Of a DNA stretch of 64,000 bases, positions 9,087 through 17,103 are shown piece after piece; the stretch's first letter is position 1, and the number at the start of each line of letters is the position of its first letter. The position numbers were made by a program, and so were the translations under genes. The notes below the pieces were generated by a model. The model was not told the origin of the DNA. It worked only from the letters and a program-made list of their open reading frames with translations, and searched no databases. This stretch comes from an uncultured Ruegeria sp. (GTDB lineage: Bacteria > Pseudomonadota > Alphaproteobacteria > Rhodobacterales > Rhodobacteraceae), in the NCBI RefSeq assembly GCF_947504215.1, contig NZ_CANNGO010000001.1, positions 434,001-498,000 of the forward strand. The letters are read 5' to 3'.

Positions 9087-10079
9087 TTAAGTCACACGCG
9101 CGCCGGACGCGTCAAAATACAGCGGGTTGTTGGGTCTGATTTTTATTGTCTTTCCGGCGGGGTAATCCTGATGAACATCAATTAGAGTCACGATCGGGTG
9201 CCCGTGCAGATCAAGATGCAGCCTTGTCTGGTCGCCCAGATGTTCGGCGCGGATCACGCGGGCCTCGATGCCTTCGCCTTCAACGATGTTCTCGGGGCGC
9301 AGACCGATCTGCGGAGCCTTGTGATCGCCGCCAAACAGCTCGGACGGCAGGATGTTGATCCGCGGCAGGCCGAGACGGCTGGCGACATATACACTGTCTG
9401 GATTTTCGTAGATGTCGCGGGGAGTGCCATATTGGACAAGCTTACCGTCTTCCAAAACACCAATATGCGTCGCCATGGTCATCGCCTCGACCTGATCATG
9501 CGTCACGTATAAAAGCGTGGAACCCAAATCCGCCTGAATTCTCTTCAATTCAACCCGCAAATCCGCCCGCAGCTTTGCGTCCAAAGAGCTGAGCGGTTCG
9601 TCCATAAGGAAAATCTGAGGATCCCGAACCAGCGCCCGCCCGATTGAAACACGTTGCATCTCGCCGCCCGACAGTTCGGTTGCCTTGTTGTCCAGCTTGT
9701 GCGGGATCTGAAGGATTTCAGCGACCTCATCCACTTTGCGTGTGATCTCGTCTTCAGGCGTTTTTAGGATCGGGGATCGCAGCGGGAAGGACAGGTTTTC
9801 GCGCACCGTCATATGTGGGTAAAGCGAGTATTGCTGAAACACCATGGCCACATCACGTTGGGCCGGCGTTTCAAACCCGACATCGCGACCGTCAATACGA
9901 ACCGATCCCGAATCCAGCTTCTCCAGCCCCGAGATCAACCGCAACGTTGTTGTTTTCCCCGCCCCAGTTGGCCCCAGCAACACCACAAAGGCCCCGTCAG
10001 GGATGGTCATCGAGATATTGTCGACCGCCTTCAGACTGCCAAAGGATTTTGAGATTTGGTCCAATACGACTTCAGCCAT
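9087..10079 (-). CDS. carbohydrate ABC transporter ATP-binding protein (CUT1/MalK-like), first copy
   Basis: 330 aa. Walker A 'GPTGAGKT', Q-loop 'FQQYSLYPH', signature 'LSGGEMQR', Walker B 'IFLMDEP' and switch 'YVTHD' are all intact. A C-terminal TOBE/regulatory domain is present ('IGLRPENIVEGEG'). It energises import of the operon's sugar or polyol from the cytoplasmic side. It overlaps the end of the second ATPase gene by 8 bp. Two different ATPases in one importer suggest a heterodimer, as in the glycerol transporter GlpSTPQV of rhizobia (family knowledge). Confidence 0.93.
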   Translation of the reverse strand: MAEVVLDQISKSFGSLKAVDNISMTIPDGAFVVLLGPTGAGKTTTLRLISGLEKLDSGSVRIDGRDVGFETPAQRDVAMVFQQYSLYPHMTVRENLSFPLRSPILKTPEDEITRKVDEVAEILQIPHKLDNKATELSGGEMQRVSIGRALVRDPQIFLMDEPLSSLDAKLRADLRVELKRIQADLGSTLLYVTHDQVEAMTMATHIGVLEDGKLVQYGTPRDIYENPDSVYVASRLGLPRINILPSELFGGDHKAPQIGLRPENIVEGEGIEARVIRAEHLGDQTRLHLDLHGHPIVTLIDVHQDYPAGKTIKIRPNNPLYFDASGARVT

Positions 10080-11169
10080 TGGTCAGCACCTCATTGTTCA
10101 GGACAGATCGCAATGCCCGGCCCGTGGACTGTTCGAACAATGTCACCATCGCGGACCGGAACTCCAACCCGACTGTTTCGCCGGGGCTGACGGTATCGCG
10201 AGCGTCAATACGAGCCTTCAGCTCTCCGTTTGGGCTTTGAAGCGTCACGATCTGGGTGGTTCCCAGATATTCTGCGGCCAGTACCTTGGCGCGGTAGCTG
10301 CTGTTGTCGGACAGAAACACATGCTCGGGGCGGACACCGAACACCAGCTCGCCCTCGGCGGCCTCAAGCGACTGCGGCACTGCCTCATCATGACCGTTCA
10401 AACGCACCATGTCCGATCCGGGTTCGACATTGCCTTGAAACGACAAAAAGTTCATTGACGGCGACCCGATGAAATCCGCAACAAACATGGTCGCGGGCTT
10501 GTCATAGATTTCCTGCGGGGTTCCGAATTGTTCGATCACCGCATTGTTCATCACGACGATCTTGTCACCCATTTGCATGGCTTCCAACTGATCATGCGTG
10601 ACGTAAACTGTCGTGGCCCCCATACGGTCATGCAGCCCGCGCAGTTCTTCAGCCATGTGTTCGCGAAACTCGGCATCTAACGCACCCAGCGGTTCATCCA
10701 TCATGAAAGCCTTGGGTTCACGCACGATGGCCCGTCCCAATGCTACACGCTGCCGATCACCGCCTGACAGACCACCCACCGGGCTGTCTAGAATATCGTG
10801 GATACCCAGAATTCCGGCGACCTCGTTCACCTTGGCTTTTACCTCCGCACGCGGCATGCCCTGAGAGATCAGCGGATAGCTAATGTTCTTGCGCACGTTC
10901 ATATGCGGATAAAGCGCAAACATTTGAAAGACAAAGGCAATATCACGCTCGGACGGGGGTCTTTGGCTGATCTCTTCTCCGTCTAGATAAATCTCGCCCG
11001 AGGTCGGAAGCTCAAGCCCTGCGATCATCCGCAAGGTCGTGGTTTTCCCACATCCCGAAGGCCCCAGGAGCATGAAGAACTCACCATCTTCGATCGTGAA
11101 CGAGCTTTCGCGGACTGCCGTGAAATCGCCGAACATCTTCTTGACGTTTTTGACTACGATCTGGGCCAT
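10072..11169 (-). CDS. carbohydrate ABC transporter ATP-binding protein, second copy
   Basis: About 365 aa from ATG 11169 (MAQIVVKNVKKMFG). The ORF track extends to 11316, but that adds a leader overlapping the small membrane gene and unlike any ABC N-terminus. Walker A 'GPSGCGKT', 'FQMFALYPHMNV', signature 'LSGGDRQR', Walker B 'AFMMDEP' and 'YVTHDQLEAM' are present. The C-terminal MalK-like domain contains 'FGVRPEHVFLSD'. It starts two bases after the stop of the 62-aa membrane protein. It is diverged from the neighbouring ATPase, so it is probably the other half of a heterodimer rather than a recent duplicate. Confidence 0.93.
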   Translation of the reverse strand: MAQIVVKNVKKMFGDFTAVRESSFTIEDGEFFMLLGPSGCGKTTTLRMIAGLELPTSGEIYLDGEEISQRPPSERDIAFVFQMFALYPHMNVRKNISYPLISQGMPRAEVKAKVNEVAGILGIHDILDSPVGGLSGGDRQRVALGRAIVREPKAFMMDEPLGALDAEFREHMAEELRGLHDRMGATTVYVTHDQLEAMQMGDKIVVMNNAVIEQFGTPQEIYDKPATMFVADFIGSPSMNFLSFQGNVEPGSDMVRLNGHDEAVPQSLEAAEGELVFGVRPEHVFLSDNSSYRAKVLAAEYLGTTQIVTLQSPNGELKARIDARDTVSPGETVGLEFRSAMVTLFEQSTGRALRSVLNNEVLTNG

Positions 11170-11171
11170 TT

Positions 11172-11360
11172 CTACTCCGGAAAATGGCTGACGACGATGA
11201 ACATAACCGTTCCGATCAGCGTGACGATGAATGAGTATGTGAAGGCCCAAAGAACAAAGGGTTGCATCAACATGAAGACCCCAAGCGCGATCAGGATGGT
11301 TGCGACCATCTCCCATGGGCCACGGCGGAATCGCATCAGACCTGACAGAAAATCACTCAT
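11172..11360 (-). CDS. small two-helix membrane protein of the sugar ABC operon
   Basis: 62 aa, starting at the ATG (MSDFLSGLMRFRRGPWEMV) that overlaps the permease stop (ATGA at 11357-11360). The longer ORF-track start runs into the permease. Two hydrophobic stretches follow the basic N-terminus: 'ATILIALGVFMLMQPFVLWA' and 'FIVTLIGTVMFIVV'. I recognise no family. Its position, coupled between the second permease and the ATPases, suggests an accessory subunit of the importer, comparable in place to the small DUF2160 protein in GlpSTPQV operons, although the sequence does not look like DUF2160 to me. Confidence 0.75.
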   Translation of the reverse strand: MSDFLSGLMRFRRGPWEMVATILIALGVFMLMQPFVLWAFTYSFIVTLIGTVMFIVVSHFPE

Positions 11361-12295
11361 TTGCGTACCGCTCCAAAGGTAATCCCGCGCAGCAGGTGCT
11401 TGCGCATCAGGATAGTGAAAACCATTACGGGGATCAGGAAGATCGTCGCCCCGGCCGCAACTGCGGGCCAATCCAACCCGCCAACTCCGATGATGGTGGG
11501 GATGAAAGGCGGTGCGGTCTGAGCGGTAGCCGAAGTCAGCAGCACAGCAAACGCGTATTCATTCCATGCGAAGATAAGGCAAAAGATCGCCGTCGATGCG
11601 ATGCCCGTCGCGGCCTGTGGCAAGACCACTTTGTAGAAAGCCTGAAACCTTGTGTAGCCGTCGATCAGCGCCGCCTCTTCGTATTCGCGCGGGATTTCAT
11701 CGATGAAGCCTTTCAGCAGCCAGACCGCGAGTGAGATATTCACGCCCGTGTACAGTAGGATCATCCCCAGATGCGTATCGCTAAGCCCCAGGTTCCTGAA
11801 CATCAGGAATATGGGAATGGCCACGGCCACCGGCGGCATCATCCGCGTGCTGAGGATAAAGAACAGCAGATCATCCTTAAGCGGAACCTTGAACCGGCTG
11901 AATGCATAAGCCGCCAGTGTGCCCAGGAAGATGCTCAGGAAGGTTGATCCAAACCCAATGATTACGGAGTTCATAAAGCGCTCGCCAAACTTGGACGGCC
12001 CGACGATCACCATGTCATATTGCCTGACGATGTCATCCGCCCAGTTCTGTGGTGGGTTCGCGTCTAGAAACTCCTGCGTTTGCCGGGTTCGGGTGGTGAA
12101 TAGGTTTACGTATCCCTCCAGCGTCGGGTCGAACACGACTTTGGGGGGATAACTGATGGCATCGGCCGGGGATTTGAACCCGGTCAGCAAGATCCAGACC
12201 AACGGAATCATGGTTATCAGCGCATAGGTGATGACCAAAGTCCCTGCGACCCACTTGGACCGTTTTGAAGGTTCGGTAACCGAAAAGCTGCTCAT
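11357..12295 (-). CDS. carbohydrate ABC transporter permease (MalG/UgpE-like)
   Basis: About 312 aa from ATG 12295 (MSSFSVTEPSKRSKWV), which overlaps the stop of the other permease gene (ATGA). The track start at 12397 is inside that gene. About six transmembrane helices are visible, with the EAA cytoplasmic loop 'EEAALIDGYTRFQAFYKVVLP' that contacts the ATPases. It is the second inner-membrane subunit of the CUT1-type importer. A periplasmic loop after TM1 (about residues 45-110) is longer than usual and polar. Confidence 0.92.
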   Translation of the reverse strand: MSSFSVTEPSKRSKWVAGTLVITYALITMIPLVWILLTGFKSPADAISYPPKVVFDPTLEGYVNLFTTRTRQTQEFLDANPPQNWADDIVRQYDMVIVGPSKFGERFMNSVIIGFGSTFLSIFLGTLAAYAFSRFKVPLKDDLLFFILSTRMMPPVAVAIPIFLMFRNLGLSDTHLGMILLYTGVNISLAVWLLKGFIDEIPREYEEAALIDGYTRFQAFYKVVLPQAATGIASTAIFCLIFAWNEYAFAVLLTSATAQTAPPFIPTIIGVGGLDWPAVAAGATIFLIPVMVFTILMRKHLLRGITFGAVRK

Positions 12296-13239
12296 CGTTG
12301 TTTCACCTTGTTCAAGGCTTTCACGTATATGGACGCCAGGCCAAACACCGTTACAAACAGGATGATTGCGTAGGCCGAGGCATAGCCAGTGCGCCATTTC
12401 TCAAACGCTTCGCGCTTCAGATTGATTGACGTCAGCTCGGTCGTTGAACCTGGCCCGCCACCTGTCAGCTGGACCACAAGATCGAACATCTTGAAGTTCT
12501 CGATCCCGCGGAATAGGACCGCTAGCATCAGGAACGGCAGCACCATCGGGATGGTTATCGTAAAGAACTGCCGCAGCTTGCTGGCCCGGTCGACCTCTGC
12601 GGCCTCATAGATGTAATCGGGAATACTGCGCAGCCCGGCCAGACAGATCAGCATCACAAACGGCGTCCACATCCAGGTGTCCACGATGACAATCGCCCAA
12701 GGTGCCAACTGAACCGATCCCAGCATCTCAAAGCTGGATGGATCCTTGCCGGAGAACCAGGACACGATGTAGTTGAACAGACCTATCTGTGGCTGATACA
12801 GAAACTTCCAGAAATTCCCGACCACCGCAGGAGACAGCATCATCGGCAACACGATGATCGTCGTCCAAAGGTCATTACCCTTGAATTTCTTGTTCAGCAG
12901 CCAGGCCAGCGTGAATCCGATCAGCACCTGAAAGAAGATCGTCCAGAACAGAAAATGTGCCGTCGCCTGCATGTTCAGCCAGGTGTCGGAATCCGTCAGA
13001 ATGCGTTCATAATTCCGGAACCCGACATCTTTGACCTCACGCCCGATCCGGTTGGCTTTGAAATTGGTAAAGCTCAGTTGGATGGTCCAGATCAGTGGAA
13101 AGATATTGATCGCCAGCAGCAAAAAGATCGTGGGGGAGATAAAGATCCAAGCGATCGCCCGATCTGACAATCCCCGAATTTTTCGCGCAACTCGAACGGG
13201 CGTTGCCTTCGCAACGCGATCTACGGTCCTGTCAGACAT
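12292..13239 (-). CDS. carbohydrate ABC transporter permease (MalF/UgpA-like)
   Basis: 315 aa integral membrane subunit. The N-terminal cytoplasmic stretch is basic, followed by TM1 'AWIFISPTIFLLLAINIF' and the EAA loop 'YEAAEVDRASKLRQFFTITI'. 'VQLTGGGPGSTTELTSI' is a typical MalF-family signature. It forms the translocation pore with the downstream permease. An 81-bp gap containing a strong hairpin separates it from the binding-protein gene, which fits lower expression of the membrane subunits. Confidence 0.92.
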   Translation of the reverse strand: MSDRTVDRVAKATPVRVARKIRGLSDRAIAWIFISPTIFLLLAINIFPLIWTIQLSFTNFKANRIGREVKDVGFRNYERILTDSDTWLNMQATAHFLFWTIFFQVLIGFTLAWLLNKKFKGNDLWTTIIVLPMMLSPAVVGNFWKFLYQPQIGLFNYIVSWFSGKDPSSFEMLGSVQLAPWAIVIVDTWMWTPFVMLICLAGLRSIPDYIYEAAEVDRASKLRQFFTITIPMVLPFLMLAVLFRGIENFKMFDLVVQLTGGGPGSTTELTSINLKREAFEKWRTGYASAYAIILFVTVFGLASIYVKALNKVKQR

Positions 13240-13281
13240 CTCTTTGCCAGTTCTTGTCGGTTTCGGACTCTGAGAGAAATG

Positions 13282-13307
13282 CAGGAGCGGGTCTGATCCC
13301 GCTCCTG
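13282..13307 (-). terminator. intercistronic hairpin downstream of the binding-protein gene
   Basis: A perfect 10-bp stem, CAGGAGCGGG / CCCGCTCCTG, around a 6-nt loop. It starts 13 bases after the binding-protein stop codon. No T-run follows on the minus strand, so it is more likely an mRNA-stabilising or partial attenuation structure than a full terminator. This is the usual way binding-protein transcripts become more abundant than permease transcripts. Confidence 0.6.
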
Positions 13308-13320
13308 TCCGGTTTCCGGA

Positions 13321-14640
13321 TTACAACTTGCCTTCGTCTTCGAAGGTCTCGGTCCAATCCTCGATCAAAAGATCCAGCGCTTCCTGTGCCGTGCCCTGAT
13401 CGGCAACAACGTAATCATGAATGCGCTTTTGCATCGCCAGCAGCAGCTCGGCATAGGCCGGCTCTTGCCAGAAATCCTGAACATCATTCATGGCCAAAAG
13501 GAAATCGCCGGCAAACGGGGCACTGTCGACAAACCCGGGGTCCTGCAGCACCGAGTTGTGTGCGGAATATCCACCCAGTTCCCACCACTTGGCCTGAACC
13601 GCAGGCTGCGCGAACCATTTGATGTATTCCAGGGCCGCATCCTGCTTGTCAGAATAGCTGACAACGGAAATACCCTGCCCACCCAATGTCGAACCAGCCT
13701 GATTTTGCGGTGGATTCACAAAGAAGTCGATCTTATCACCGCCCGTACTTGGATCTGCGTAAAGACCTGGGAAGAACGCAAACCAGTTCATCGCCATGGC
13801 GACCTGACCAGACTTAAAGGCGTCCAGGCTCTCACCCATGTATGAATTGGTGTATCCCGGAGGTGTCGCGGTCTTGTAGAACTCTTTGTAGAATTCCAGT
13901 GCTTCGACGGCCTCGGGCGAATTTACGGCCCCCTCCATATCATAGGACCCCGGAGTGTTTTCATATTTGAACCCCCATGGGTAAAGCGCACCGGTCACAC
14001 CCATTGTGATGCCTTCCGAGCCACGCTCGGTGAAGATCGCAGCACCGTAAACGGTCTTGCCCTCAATCTCGCGTCCCTGGAAAAACTGTGCGATCTGCAG
14101 CAGTTCTTTCTGGGATTCCGGTTCGCGCAGATCTTGCCCGGTGGCTTCTTTGTAAGCAGCCTGAATCTCAGGATCTTCAAACCAGTCTTTGCGATAAAAC
14201 CATCCGTTGGCATCGCCCATCGCTGGCAGCGCATAATAGTTCGGCGTGCCTTTGGGCCAAGTCGAATAGGCGTAGACGGTGGCTGGGGCAAAATCATCCA
14301 TACTGATGCTTTCAGCATCAAAAAACTCGTTCAGCTGGACATAATGGCCGTTTTCCGCGCCACCCCCGATCCACTGGCTGTCGCCAATCAGCAGATCACA
14401 AAGCTTACCGCCCGAGTTCAATTCGTTCAGCATCCGGTCCGCAAAGTTCGGCCAAGGCACGAACTCAAAATTCATCGTATGGCCGGATTCGGCTTCGAAT
14501 TCCTTGGACAGTTCGACAAGCGCGTTGGCCGGATCCCAGGCTGCCCAGCATAACGTCAAATCTTCAGCATTTGCCTTGGTAGAAAGAGTAGTAGCGGCAA
14601 GGACTATTGCGCTGGCCGAGGCCAGTTTTGAGTAAGTCAT
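13321..14640 (-). CDS. extracellular solute-binding protein of sugar/polyol ABC transporter
   Basis: About 439 aa from ATG 14640, chosen because GGGAGG lies just upstream and it gives a proper signal peptide (MTYSKLASASAIVLAATTLS..NAE). The ORF-track start at 14718 adds a non-signal leader. The mature protein looks like a CUT1 family 1 binding protein ('FEAESGHTMNFEFVPWPNF', 'DLLIGDSQW', 'GQVAMAMNWFAFFPGLY'). It would bind the operon's substrate in the periplasm. It is the first gene of the operon and lies downstream of two LacI-type operators. The ligand cannot be deduced from sequence. Confidence 0.92.
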   Translation of the reverse strand: MTYSKLASASAIVLAATTLSTKANAEDLTLCWAAWDPANALVELSKEFEAESGHTMNFEFVPWPNFADRMLNELNSGGKLCDLLIGDSQWIGGGAENGHYVQLNEFFDAESISMDDFAPATVYAYSTWPKGTPNYYALPAMGDANGWFYRKDWFEDPEIQAAYKEATGQDLREPESQKELLQIAQFFQGREIEGKTVYGAAIFTERGSEGITMGVTGALYPWGFKYENTPGSYDMEGAVNSPEAVEALEFYKEFYKTATPPGYTNSYMGESLDAFKSGQVAMAMNWFAFFPGLYADPSTGGDKIDFFVNPPQNQAGSTLGGQGISVVSYSDKQDAALEYIKWFAQPAVQAKWWELGGYSAHNSVLQDPGFVDSAPFAGDFLLAMNDVQDFWQEPAYAELLLAMQKRIHDYVVADQGTAQEALDLLIEDWTETFEDEGKL

Positions 14641-14706
14641 CCATTCCTCCCTTTTTTGCGCCGTCAATCGAGGATGTGCGAATCGCGGCATGTTTCCAAG
14701 GCTATT

Positions 14707-14722
14707 TGAGGTACGCACCTCA
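14707..14722. promoter_or_regulatory. LacI-type operator O1
   Basis: TGAGGTACGCACCTCA, a 16-bp near-perfect palindrome (one mismatch) with the central CG typical of LacI/GalR-family operators. Flanking bases extend it to TTGAGGT-ACGC-ACCTCAA. It lies about 70 bp upstream of the binding-protein start, in the promoter region of the sugar operon that encodes a LacI regulator. Confidence 0.7.
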
Positions 14723-14736
14723 AGTCCAGATATTTT

Positions 14737-14752
14737 TGAGGTTCGTACCTCA
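14737..14752. promoter_or_regulatory. LacI-type operator O2
   Basis: TGAGGTTCGTACCTCA is the second copy of the same palindrome, matching the first at 14 of 16 positions. Its centre is 30 bp from that of O1, close to three helical turns, so two regulator dimers could sit on nearly the same face of the DNA. An AT-rich spacer (CAGATATTTT) lies between the sites and may include promoter elements. Confidence 0.7.
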
Positions 14753-14889
14753 TCGCGCCGCCATCGACCGTCTGATGTATTGCTAATTATTTGTTTTTAT
14801 TTGCTTTCTAAAAGAACCAGAATCTGCACGCCGGCCCATAACAATATCTGTGATTTGAAATCCCGAACAAAGCCCAACTATGTTCCTCG

Positions 14890-14910
14890 CGTTGGCGGTA
14901 ACCGCCAACG
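14890..14910. repeat. 21-bp perfect palindrome upstream of MOSC gene
   Basis: CGTTGGCGGT-A-ACCGCCAACG is a perfect 10-bp inverted repeat around one base, in the intergenic stretch about 90 bp before the MOSC gene. No T-run lies on either side, so it does not look like a terminator. It may be an operator for an unidentified regulator. Confidence 0.5.
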
Positions 14911-14998
14911 ACATCCAAATTAACTCTGGTATTGCTCAAGCGAACGCCGCACCATTCTGAGCAAACGGCATTTGAACTATTGCGTAAGGCGCGATTTC

Positions 14999-15778
14999 AT
15001 GACCACTCTTTCGATCTCCCGGTTGAACAGATTTCCAGTCAAAGGACTGAGCGCAGAGCCAATAACTTCAGTCGCCCTGCGCCCAGCCGAGGGTATCCCC
15101 GGCGACCGCCTTTTCGGCTTTGCACGGTATAATTCGGGCTTCGATCCAAGCGACCCACAACCCTTGCCCAAGGACCGGTTTGTGGTTCTGTTGAAAGAGG
15201 CCGAGTTGGCAAGTCTGCAGACAGAGTTCTCCGCTGACAACCAAATCCTTGAAGTCTCGCGCAACAGTGAGTTTTTCAGGTTCAATATGCGGACATCACA
15301 AGGGCGCAAGGACGCGGCCGCTTTCCTGCATAGGGAGCTCGCCTTGGCTGATCCTGAACCGCCTGTATTTGTGTCGTCCGAACCGCACCGGTTCACCGAT
15401 GTTTCTGTCGTCTCCCCTGTCATGATGAATGCAATATCCGTGCTGAACCTCGCTTCGGTTAAGGCGCTGAGCCGCCATCTGGGTGAAAATGTCCACCCCG
15501 CTAGGTTTCGCGCCAATATCGAAATAGATGGCCTGCCACCTTTCGCTGAGTTGGATGCCATCGGATCCACATTGGTATTTGGGGACGTTGAGCTACGACT
15601 TCTGCAGCGCACCAAAAGATGCGCCGCGACCGAAGTTAACCCGGAAACGGCCGAGCGCGACCTCAAACTCCCTTACCTATTGCGGAAGCACTTGGGTCAC
15701 ACAGATATGGGCGTTTACGTTGAGGTGGTTAAACCCGGTGAATTGCGTTTGGGACAATCAGGTCACTTGCTGGCTTGA
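14999..15778 (+). CDS. MOSC domain-containing protein
   Basis: About 259 aa from ATG 14999. The track start is a TTG 27 bases upstream with no better ribosome-binding site. The N-terminal beta-barrel ('RLNRFPVKGLSAEPI', 'GIPGDRLFGFAR') precedes a MOSC domain (about 100-259) with the conserved cysteine in 'RTKRCAATEVNPET'. MOSC proteins bind molybdenum-cofactor-type pterins or carry sulfur via that Cys; mARC-like reductases are relatives. The stand-alone architecture lacks a 2Fe-2S domain. The gene is isolated between the sugar operon and an IS fossil, so its partner is unknown. Confidence 0.85.
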   Translation: MTTLSISRLNRFPVKGLSAEPITSVALRPAEGIPGDRLFGFARYNSGFDPSDPQPLPKDRFVVLLKEAELASLQTEFSADNQILEVSRNSEFFRFNMRTSQGRKDAAAFLHRELALADPEPPVFVSSEPHRFTDVSVVSPVMMNAISVLNLASVKALSRHLGENVHPARFRANIEIDGLPPFAELDAIGSTLVFGDVELRLLQRTKRCAATEVNPETAERDLKLPYLLRKHLGHTDMGVYVEVVKPGELRLGQSGHLLA

Positions 15779-15965
15779 TCGCAAAGACCCCGAGTCCTGG
15801 AATGAGGGGGCGCGTAAGTCGATGTCTTCGACCGGGCAGCCCACTTTGATCAACCCCCCGAACCACTCTGACCTAAATACCCGTGAAATGGGTTGGGGTC
15901 AGGATACATTGGTTTCGGTTCGCCAGCATAACTCGGCATCGGAAAAAGAGCGGGACTCAAAGTGT

Positions 15966-16230
15966 CAATGAAGTAACCCAAGAGCAGGAGGCTCTGGCAA
16001 AACGACGGGTCATGTGTGCAGCTGCTGCCAGGGTCCCGCGACGACGTCAGGTCTCATGGCTTCGTCCATCTTCGCACAAACGATGGCAGAGCGTTCCGGA
16101 CATTAAACATACTGAATGAACACAGCCGGGGATGCCTTGCGATCCGGGTGAAGCGGAAGCTGAAGTCAACCGAGGTCATCAATGCCCTCACAGATCTGTT
16201 CATCTTGCGAGACGTACCGTCCTACAAACG
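15966..16230 (+). pseudogene. IS3-family transposase (OrfB) remnant
   Basis: The frame through 16016-16236 translates to 'FVHLRTNDGRAFRTLN' and 'LAIRVKRKLKSTEVINALTD', which I recognise as the DDE-domain start of IS3-group OrfB. The same frame upstream (RLW.NDGSCV..) continues the match back to a TAA at about 15972. Similarity stops near 'LFILRDVPSY' where the catalytic 'SDNG' should follow. Both ends are lost and no terminal inverted repeats are evident. It is an old, inactive fragment. The rest of the ORF to 16408 matches nothing I know. Confidence 0.75.
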
Positions 16231-16431
16231 AACGATCTCTGGGCTGCTTTTGAAGTCCCTGAATGGCGACCGACTATTCATGAACCAAGGCTACGAAAGC
16301 CACCTGCGGGCCTCAAGCCAAGTTTTTCCGGCAAAACCAGTTCATCATCTAAAAACGAAGATTCTGCAGGTCGGTGCGAACCAAGATACTGGCGGTTGCT
16401 CTAACTAACCCTCGAATTCATTCCTTGATGC

Positions 16432-17103
16432 CTATAGTTTTACTTGCCGCCTAGAGGGGATGTGCCGCGCAGAGGCTTTCTCTTCCGGGATCCTTAAACC
16501 TCCCACTTGCAGCAGAAGATCCACTACCGCGTCGATCCCTTTCCTATAGCGAAGCGACGTGAATAGATGGGGTCGTCCGTTGCGCATTCTTAGTGCGTCT
16601 CGGTCCATAACTTCTAACGAAGCGCCAACATGTGGTGCCAGGTCGGTTTTGTTGATAACCAGAATATCTGATTTGGTAATAGCCGGGCCACCCTTGCGGG
16701 GGATCTCCTCACCTGCTGCAACATCAATCACATACAGCGTCACATCTGCCAATTCAGGGCTGAAAGTGGCCGATAGGTTGTCACCACCGCTTTCGATCAA
16801 AACAACATCCAGATCAGGATGGCGCGCTTGCATCTCGGCCACGGCTGCCAAATTGATCGACGCATCCTCGCGGATCGCGGTGTGCGGGCAGCCTCCAGTT
16901 TCAACACCGATAATCCGGTCCTGAGGCAGGATCTGCATCCGCATCAACGCTTCGGCGTCTTCTTGGGTATAGATGTCGTTGGTGATGACACCGACCGAAC
17001 ACGCATCGCGCAGGACTTCGGACATGGCCGCGGTCAGAGTGGTTTTTCCTGCTCCAACCGGGCCACCGATGCCCACGCGAAGGGGACCGTTCATATTGCT
17101 CAT
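16432..17103 (-). CDS. ureG: urease accessory GTPase UreG
   Basis: 223 aa. The P-loop '[11 protein letters not shown]' and the UreG signatures '[11 protein letters not shown]', '[16 protein letters not shown]' (Ni-binding CPH motif) and '[15 protein letters not shown]' are all intact. The GTPase delivers nickel to urease together with UreE, UreF and UreD. The start overlaps the ureF stop (ATGA). It is the last gene of the urease operon. The C-terminal ~15 residues ([14 protein letters not shown]) extend slightly past the usual end. Confidence 0.97.
   Translation of the reverse strand: MSNMNGPLRVGIGGPVGAGKTTLTAAMSEVLRDACSVGVITNDIYTQEDAEALMRMQILPQDRIIGVETGGCPHTAIREDASINLAAVAEMQARHPDLDVVLIESGGDNLSATFSPELADVTLYVIDVAAGEEIPRKGGPAITKSDILVINKTDLAPHVGASLEVMDRDALRMRNGRPHLFTSLRYRKGIDAVVDLLLQVGGLRIPEEKASARHIPSRRQVKL

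Noticed and set aside
14890-14910. Palindrome as Rho-independent terminator
   Set aside because: No T-run on either side and no gene end adjacent.
14932-15132. Short ORF overlapping the MOSC start
   Set aside because: Out of frame with the MOSC gene, no ribosome-binding site, not protein-like.
16231-16408. C-terminal continuation of the transposase ORF as a gene
   Set aside because: No similarity to IS3 OrfB after the break and no other recognisable protein.
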